Positions 8,301 to 12,458 of a DNA stretch of 12,458 nucleotides are shown here, one piece after another. The DNA is taken from positions 1 to 12,458 of the forward strand of contig JAIUMT010000075.1 of the NCBI GenBank assembly GCA_022565415.1, in the 5' to 3' direction. This DNA comes from Balneolales bacterium (GTDB lineage Bacteria; Bacteroidota; Rhodothermia; Balneolales; HLUCCA01). The position numbers were made by a program, and so were the translations under genes. The notes under the pieces were generated by a model. The model saw nothing but the letters and a program-made list of their open reading frames with translations, was not told the origin of the DNA and searched no databases. Every line of letters begins with the position of its first letter. The stretch's first letter is position 1.

Positions 8301-11300
8301 CCACCGGGAAAGATGAATTGATTTCCGGATGTTGCTTTAATTCGAATGGTTCCGGTTCCGCTCACAAATCCGAAATTATGACCGAAAGTATCTTCCAGAT
8401 CCAATGTAGCTGTTCCAATAAGATCGACCGATTCGGCTAGCAAGAAATCTTCGCCGTTTGTTCTAACCGTATGACCCGTATTGATTTTCACCGGTGCACC
8501 GATTGGAAATGTTGTGGCAACCGGACCATCATGGTCATCTACCGACCATGAATTCGGATCGCTCCAATCAATAGGATATGCTAGACCGTTGCGACTAAAG
8601 TAGGTATCTACACCTGTAAATTCAGCAGCTTCCCCGGCGGTGTAATCACCCACAACAAAATCAACATTTTCCAGCACAATTTGATTATTAACGATATCAA
8701 CCGGTCGAATCGCTGGATCGAAACCATCTAACGGCGCCCAATTTGGAAATAGATATCGCCCAATCACATAATCATTTTCGTTACCAGAAACATCGCCCTG
8801 CAAATACGAATACGTATGTGTGATTTCAAGGTCTGAGAAACCACCTGATGTCACATTCCAGTAATATTTCAGTTCTAAGTCAGCAGGATCACGCGTTGAC
8901 GGATGTCTGGCGTTAACGGGCTTGACTGTTATGGTTCCGGCTGAGGTGGTCGATGAAACATCCATCGTAACCGGAGTATACTTGCCAAAAACCCCGATCG
9001 GAAAAGTAAAACTACCTCCTGCTGCACCAAATTCTTTTCGAATCCCACCATCGCTCAACACGCCGCACGTCCGCAGGTTTCTATTTACACCAAAATCACC
9101 CGCAACTGCAGCATTTTCACCGATAACCAAGCGATTATCGCCTAAATCCAGAATTCCGACATCTAGGGTAAGGCGATTATTTACTCTGATGCTGTCCTGC
9201 ATTTCGACATTGCCCGCATTCGAGATAATGAGGTTCCCATAAACACCCCTTCCCGACATAATTTGTTGGAGATTATTATTCAGAATAATCCCGAATGTGT
9301 CATCGTTTGTCGAGCTGATGTGCGTGCCGTTACTTGTTATGGCATTTCGAACCTCGATGAGATTATCTCCATCATTCAAACTTCCGGCAGTGTTAATAGT
9401 TAAATTATTTTGAACAATTACTGGCGTGTCGGACTCAAGAAGAAGGTTTCCTCCAGTTGCAACCAATAGGTTATAAAAACTTTGTGTGTTGAAATCGCCG
9501 TTCAACCTGGAGTTATTGCCATTAAAAATCACGTTCTGATTACCCCGCGAGAACGTAGCATCGACCGTGTTTTTGAAAAACAATCCACTCACGGTGATGT
9601 TCAAGTTGCCCGCACTGAGTTCTGCATTATTTTCAATTCGGAGGTCATTTTTAACTGCGAGATTATTGACCTGTAATCTCAAAAATGCATTTCCATCGGT
9701 GTTAGAGTTCCCCTCAACAGTAAGATTCCACAAACCAATGTTAGTATCGATGGTGAACTCCTGATCGGTTGCATTTGCTGGTTGGAAAAGTATCGTACCA
9801 CCAGTTACTACATTATTGGTCGGACGAATATAAACATCAGCAAAGTTGACAGATCCGCCGGTTTCAATCACGATTAATGCATCTCCGGATAGCTCAAAAA
9901 CGCTGTTCGGATTCAATACTTCTAATCTGGAGCGGGTGATGTTCTGATTTCTACCACGGATGGTGACCACTCCGTCATTTTGCTTGTAGGTAAGCGCCCC
10001 GGCGGCGTTGTTTAAACTTCGGCGTATTTGTCCGTTAACGTTGAGTTCGCCGCCATCGATAATGATCTCGGGCTTACCGGCTGAGGCATAAACAATATCA
10101 TTATTCACGTTATTTGCAGGGTTTCCGATGTCAACTCGTCCGCCGATGATCTCCAGGCGTCCACGCAAAATCAAGTCTGCATCGTTACTGTTAGCATTTC
10201 CGATTCGAACAATAGCACCCGGATCGGCGACAGATAACGCGGCTGTTTCCAAAATGGTAAATGCTGTTGCCGTGTTTGTTAGAGAGATATCAGATGCGCG
10301 TGCAAGTCGAAAAATACCATTTGTGAGGGTTAGCCAATTGTTAGATGACTGAAAGTTCGCGGTTCCATCTACATCAAAGGTAAGCATTCGATTAATACCC
10401 GAACCTTTATTCATATTCAGAGAAAATATGGTAGTCGTCGCTGAAGGATTTGTCCCGGTAAAAAATGCATCCGCATTACCAACAAAACTGATGTTTGCGT
10501 ATCTCGCATTCGTTACCCAAGCGCCAAAAGTGCCATTATTGACGATATTTCCTTCAAATTCGAGGTTGTGTATAACATTTGTGCCACCAACACTTTCAAA
10601 AACGGCATCCTCGGCTATAGACATATCTCCAAGTACACGAATGGTTCGCGAATTGGTATTTGCAAAGAGAAGGCGATACGTGGCAGATTCAATATTAAAA
10701 TCCCCATTGACGATTAGATTGCCATTAACGCCCGTGGCAGATTGAACTCGTGCACCGTTTACTCCACGTACGGTGAGGTTTCCAAGTACGGTTACATCAA
10801 TTGCGCCAAAGTTTATGAGGTTTCCGGAGGCAGCCGATGTGAAATCGAATTCCAGGTTTCGGTATTGATTTAACGTAAGCTGAGTAGGGGCTTGGGACTC
10901 GAGCGGAACTGTAAAATCCGTTGTCGATCTGTAATAAACAACTGTTCCCCCCTCTTCACCCAGAAACTCACTAAAATCTCCAGCTGGAAATTCTGCCGTG
11001 GCTGTTGAGGATGATATGCGAAGTGTACCTGACCCCTCCACAAATTCCCCGATGAAACTCCCGAAATTATGTCCAACGGTTGAGCCGATATCCAATGTCG
11101 CATTTCCACCAATGAACAATACTCCCGATACCGCATTATTCGCAGTAACGTTTACAGTGTGATCATTACCAATTCGGACTATGGCATTCGCAGCTGGAAT
11201 CATAGAAGGGACATTCTGAACTCCGGTGTGGGCATCAAGTGACCAGGTGTTCACATCATCCCATGAACCACCATCAGTATAACTATAGTACACATCAACA

Positions 11301-12458
11301 AGTCCGAATGGGTTTATCGGACTATCATCACCGGCGGTGTACTCCCCATCAATTTGTGTGTCGAATGTGCTGGTTGCGAATGAAATAGTGTTATTGATTT
11401 CGTCCACTTCAGCAGGGACCCCACGTACCCATAGTCCTGTAGTCGGACTAAACCGCGCGGGTACATACCCGTCTTCTGTGACATCGCCACCGGTTACGAC
11501 CGTAGCTTGAGCATAATTGTAGGTATGATTTACCTTCGCGTCGCCCAACTCAAATCCACTACTACTCACCCTCCAATAGTATAGGAGCGAACGGCTGGGA
11601 ACGGTAACATTTGGATGCTCGATGGAAACAGGTCTTACCGTAATGCGACCGAACTCTTCGGGTGCCGAATCAAACGCAATGGTTGACTCAGAGTAGATAT
11701 TTCCTGGTGCGGCAATAAATGGAAACGTGAAAGAAAGTCCTTCATAAATTTTTGTTACTCCCAGAGCCGACTGTAATCCGTTCGTTCGAACAGCTCGGAG
11801 AGCGCCAGTAAAACCGTTACCGCCTGTAATGTTGCCAAGTGGTCCGATCGTAAGATTTCGCCCGGAGATGTCCCATATCCTGTTATTGGCCCCGCTTGCA
11901 ATGAAATTTAAGGATCCGTTGATGTGCAGGTTTGACTCTTGAGATACCATCACGTTTGAAGCCGGACCGTCGAAATCAACATTTCCCAGAATTCCGTTAC
12001 CATTTCCGGAAATAGTTCGGGATGTCGCCGTGGTGAGCAACAGTTTTCCTGTTCCAAGGTGTTCGCCCGAAGCGACAATATTCGCACGAAGCTCCAAAGT
12101 TTTACCATTATCATCGAGAACTCCAGAATTCAGATTGAAAGCATTGTTTACCAGAACGGATGCGGCAGATCCCGCAACCCTGAGGGTATCGGATGGTTTT
12201 GCAATGGTGAGCGTGGAAAGTCCGCTCGCGATAACCCCATCGACGATAAAGTTCTGCAGATTTCCACCATTGAACGTTAAAGTAGATGTGCCCGGCGTTA
12301 ATGTAGCGCCCGTATTAATCGAAAAATTACCACCGACTGTAAGGTTATTCCCATTCTGACTAAGATTTTGAGCATCTTCGATGGTCAGGTTATTCAAAAT
12401 TCTGAGGTTGCTATTCATTACAACAAAACCTGTTCCACCCGTCCGATTCATAACTACA
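5306..12458 (-). CDS. giant T9SS-exported repeat-rich surface protein, N-terminus missing
   Basis: One uninterrupted minus-strand reading frame, more than 2383 residues, open at the right edge. The first Met (12451-12449) is preceded in frame by Val-Val with no stop and shows no signal peptide, so it is internal; residue numbers here count from it. Order: beta-strand ladder and supermodule copy A (20-507), a long ladder expansion (508-928), copy B (929-1401), shortened copy C (1430-1690), a fibronectin-III-like domain (1697-1813), a beta-rich block with GWRMISLP and GWNIIGNPYDD motifs (1814-2290), and a T9SS type A sorting domain (2291-2381). Repeated 'NLTV.GNFSI..GATL' strands resemble a parallel beta-helix or stacked beta-sandwich fibre, very rich in Asn, Gly, Thr and Val and almost free of Cys. 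No enzymatic motif is seen. The likely role is an adhesin, sheath or matrix protein outside the cell, exported by Sec and then T9SS with the C-terminal domain removed or used for attachment. Export class is well supported; function is inferred. Confidence 0.9.
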   Translation of the reverse strand, partial: VVMNRTGGTGFVVMNSNLRILNNLTIEDAQNLSQNGNNLTVGGNFSINTGATLTPGTSTLTFNGGNLQNFIVDGVIASGLSTLTIAKPSDTLRVAGSAASVLVNNAFNLNSGVLDDNGKTLELRANIVASGEHLGTGKLLLTTATSRTISGNGNGILGNVDFDGPASNVMVSQESNLHINGSLNFIASGANNRIWDISGRNLTIGPLGNITGGNGFTGALRAVRTNGLQSALGVTKIYEGLSFTFPFIAAPGNIYSESTIAFDSAPEEFGRITVRPVSIEHPNVTVPSRSLLYYWRVSSSGFELGDAKVNHTYNYAQATVVTGGDVTEDGYVPARFSPTTGLWVRGVPAEVDEINNTISFATSTFDTQIDGEYTAGDDSPINPFGLVDVYYSYTDGGSWDDVNTWSLDAHTGVQNVPSMIPAANAIVRIGNDHTVNVTANNAVSGVLFIGGNATLDIGSTVGHNFGSFIGEFVEGSGTLRISSSTATAEFPAGDFSEFLGEEGGTVVYYRSTTDFTVPLESQAPTQLTLNQYRNLEFDFTSAASGNLINFGAIDVTVLGNLTVRGVNGARVQSATGVNGNLIVNGDFNIESATYRLLFANTNSRTIRVLGDMSIAEDAVFESVGGTNVIHNLEFEGNIVNNGTFGAWVTNARYANISFVGNADAFFTGTNPSATTTIFSLNMNKGSGINRMLTFDVDGTANFQSSNNWLTLTNGIFRLARASDISLTNTATAFTILETAALSVADPGAIVRIGNANSNDADLILRGRLEIIGGRVDIGNPANNVNNDIVYASAGKPEIIIDGGELNVNGQIRRSLNNAAGALTYKQNDGVVTIRGRNQNITRSRLEVLNPNSVFELSGDALIVIETGGSVNFADVYIRPTNNVVTGGTILFQPANATDQEFTIDTNIGLWNLTVEGNSNTDGNAFLRLQVNNLAVKNDLRIENNAELSAGNLNITVSGLFFKNTVDATFSRGNQNVIFNGNNSRLNGDFNTQSFYNLLVATGGNLLLESDTPVIVQNNLTINTAGSLNDGDNLIEVRNAITSNGTHISSTNDDTFGIILNNNLQQIMSGRGVYGNLIISNAGNVEMQDSIRVNNRLTLDVGILDLGDNRLVIGENAAVAGDFGVNRNLRTCGVLSDGGIRKEFGAAGGSFTFPIGVFGKYTPVTMDVSSTTSAGTITVKPVNARHPSTRDPADLELKYYWNVTSGGFSDLEITHTYSYLQGDVSGNENDYVIGRYLFPNWAPLDGFDPAIRPVDIVNNQIVLENVDFVVGDYTAGEAAEFTGVDTYFSRNGLAYPIDWSDPNSWSVDDHDGPVATTFPIGAPVKINTGHTVRTNGEDFLLAESVDLIGTATLDLEDTFGHNFGFVSGTGTIRIKATSGNQFIFPGGNYDDFVERGSGGTVVFYDNVDGILPVQTQYNDVIMIGGSDRTQANINWIINGNLFLEEGTIDNTTYNRNLSIYGDWINNAAPTFYNPGEGRVILRGEDHQAIRGDFGTTFGILELEGVGEKSLDKPVVVEKGMIFNRGRLMLNDQLMTWRPFATIGGVPADSSMIVINGEGVLRREITEFSSLTFPIGDTTATPEYSPANITFSSGNFASGAYVEIGVLNQADPVCGGGNYIRRYWTVEMDGITGFAGNGSFRYTNDDVVGDESEIRTLTRDINSNDCLVGDPANTTSNDLTVTLSSTGFIITGGDKGALLPPGVQPTDLEFITVTAESIEVGWTNGNGTGRIVLVKQGDAVDDIPATNEFYTADSDFSATPDEIGTENFVVFNGTDNNFTLSGLDPKTRYHFSLFEYNDDGTFISYLTTSPLVGDTLTMARFEITFTQDRGWRMISLPLVDTKYEDVFIDYVAPASTGLVTQGFPNSTDPNGSPNLLWYDETFEGTDNQRWRQPGDISDVAVPGRGYMYYVFGLVGTDDRYSVDLPINLRVDGYEPALQGNFNFDITYTESGDQGWNIIGNPYDDALDWQSIEWTKENIDEAIYVWDPNATGGAKYRVWSNDTGDDMDGIIARGQAFWVRANDVNPQLSVNRDAIVGSGTFYGKELASYSTAGSKKRDRYRDAPPSIEISVSKDDLSQSTWIMFSEDASRNIDPKDAWYLQPLTDTYVSVYTKAEGENFAINALPRRFNSVMEIPVYIGGFRDGISMSGDYTLEMGEFRNIPDSWAIEMVDTRSNQRVFWKYANDPVLYKREAPDMGYAMMSSDNAQSLDSEADEASRGDALSDVRRPVIDGSQRDVAPTSPMQPLAENQLRFGLDYEREMRIQVPRPGEPIRMKPITGTSRSRFMLRIHPNGEFNDLPEQITLWQNYPNPFNPSTTIKFGLPMEEQVQIDVFDVLGRRVTSLASGMYPAGVHYINFDARRYASGVYFVRMVAAGKVETKKMLLVK
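5309..5581 (-). other. T9SS type A C-terminal sorting domain
   Basis: Residues 2291-2381 match the T9SS sorting-domain pattern: LWQNYPNPFNPSTTIKFGLP, VQIDVFDVLGRRVTSL, YPAGVHYINFDARRYASGVYFVRM and the terminal KKMLLVK. In the family this domain is recognised by the type IX translocon after Sec export and is usually removed or exchanged for a surface anchor. The NPFNPSTTI form is characteristic of the Balneolota/Rhodothermota/Ignavibacteria side of the group. Confidence 0.92.
5582..7012 (-). other. C-terminal beta-rich block with disordered insertion
   Basis: Residues ~1814-2290. GWRMISLP (1826-1833) and GWNIIGNPYDD (1950-1960) with IYVWDP and GIIARGQAFWVRAN (2004-2017) form a pattern seen just before sorting domains in many T9SS cargo proteins. 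A further beta-sandwich (~2060-2170, with WIMFSEDAS and FAINALP) follows. Residues ~2190-2250 are a low-complexity acidic/Ser/Pro stretch, probably a disordered loop, before strands resume at MRIQVPRPGE and SRFMLRI. Confidence 0.6.
7013..7363 (-). other. fibronectin-III-like domain of the giant protein
   Basis: Residues ~1697-1813 show the layout of the FN3-like domains common in Bacteroidota secreted proteins: PTDLEF....SIEVGWTNGNGTGRIVLVKQG, a middle FVVFNGT strand, then LSGLDPKTRYHFSLFEYND. It probably acts as a spacer between the repeat shaft and the C-terminal block. Confidence 0.7.
7382..8164 (-). repeat. shortened supermodule copy C of the giant protein
   Basis: Residues ~1430-1690. 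It repeats the opening ladder (IINGNLFLEEG, NLSIYGDW, GRVILRGEDHQAIRGDF) and the TFPIG (1568-1572) and RRYWTV (1617-1622) landmarks, but the distance from ladder to TFPIG is about half that of A and B, and the YTAG, TWS.D, HNFG and GGTVV landmarks are missing; the fibronectin-III-like domain follows instead. Confidence 0.65.
8249..9667 (-). repeat. supermodule copy B of the giant protein
   Basis: Residues ~929-1401. Landmarks matching copy A: NVIFNGNN (973-980), FTFPIG (1148-1153), ITVKPVNARHP (1174-1184), KYYWNVTSGGF (1195-1205), GDYTAG (1268-1273), NSWSVDDHDG (1300-1309), GHNFG (1357-1361) and GGTVVFY (1395-1401). Agreement is closest in the FTFP-to-GGTVV part. Confidence 0.8.
9668..10930 (-). 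repeat. beta-strand ladder expansion between copies A and B
   Basis: Residues ~508-928 are a run of short strands of the form 'G.L.I.GG.V.IG' (for example NLIVNGDFNI, NLEFEGNIVNNG, GRLEIIGGRVDIG, GGELNVNGQI), consistent with coils of a beta-helix or stacked beta fibre. The corresponding interval between copies B and C is only ~28 residues, so about 390 residues are specific to this position. Confidence 0.6.
10931..12394 (-). repeat. supermodule copy A of the giant protein
   Basis: Protein-level repeat, residues ~20-507. Landmarks: NLTV-GNFSI strands, STLTFNGG (56-63), FTFPF (241-245), ITVRPVSIEHP (270-280), LYYWRVSSSGF (290-300), DGEYTAG (368-374), NTWSLDAHTG (401-410), GHNFG (460-464) and GGTVVYY (501-507). 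The same landmarks recur in the same order in copy B about 900 residues later. This is divergence at protein level; no near-identical DNA is evident. Confidence 0.8.

Noticed and set aside
8922..9242. Several plus-strand ORFs of 60-110 codons within 5306-12458
   Set aside because: They are shadows of the repetitive giant gene, with no start context or recognisable protein content.
7382..12394. Giant protein as a toxin or contact-dependent inhibition effector
   Set aside because: The visible C-terminus is a sorting domain rather than a toxin domain, and no small immunity gene follows the stop.

Overview
The window looks like part of the chromosome of a Bacteroidota-type (FCB superphylum) bacterium, most plausibly of the Balneolota/Rhodothermota/Ignavibacteria branch. 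The main reason is the C-terminus of the giant protein at 5306-12458: it has the NYPNPFNPSTTI sorting-domain signature and the typical 'DVLGRRV ... GVYFVRMVA ... KKMLLVK' ending of type IX secretion (T9SS) cargo in that branch. Two lipoprotein glycosidases, mostly absent Shine-Dalgarno sequences and a TTG/TAnnTTTG-like promoter fit the same group. The phylum assignment is inference; the window has no rRNA or other marker gene.

Layout. Positions 1-1185 (minus strand) hold the N-terminal 395 residues of a lipoprotein chitobiase-like GH20 beta-N-acetylhexosaminidase cut by the left edge. A 304-bp intergenic stretch with a compound stem-loop (1294-1325) separates it from a complete minus-strand GH13 alpha-amylase-family lipoprotein (1490-3043). 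A 194-bp AT-rich divergent intergenic region (3044-3237) leads into a plus-strand group: a Dps ferritin-like protein (start reassigned to 3238), a membrane-anchored alpha/beta hydrolase 9 bp downstream, and a 167-residue protein of unknown function (4694-5197). A convergent intergenic gap (5198-5305) follows. The rest of the window (5306 to the right edge, minus strand) is one giant, 5'-truncated cell-surface protein of more than 2383 residues.

How the genes fit together. GH20 and GH13 are both exported lipoproteins, which suggests breakdown of amino-sugar and alpha-glucan material at the cell envelope, but no SusC/SusD pair or transporter is visible to make this a polysaccharide-utilization locus. 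Dps and the hydrolase are probably co-transcribed and could be a stress/stationary-phase pair. The giant protein has a large-scale internal repeat (three copies, the last shortened) of beta-strand-rich supermodules, then a fibronectin-III-like domain, a beta-rich membrane-distal block and the T9SS sorting domain; it is most simply a secreted or surface-attached adhesin/structural protein.

I found no RNA genes, CRISPR array, insertion sequence, prophage or defence system. The most unusual object is the giant repeat protein; nothing here convincingly amounts to a wholly new biological system.
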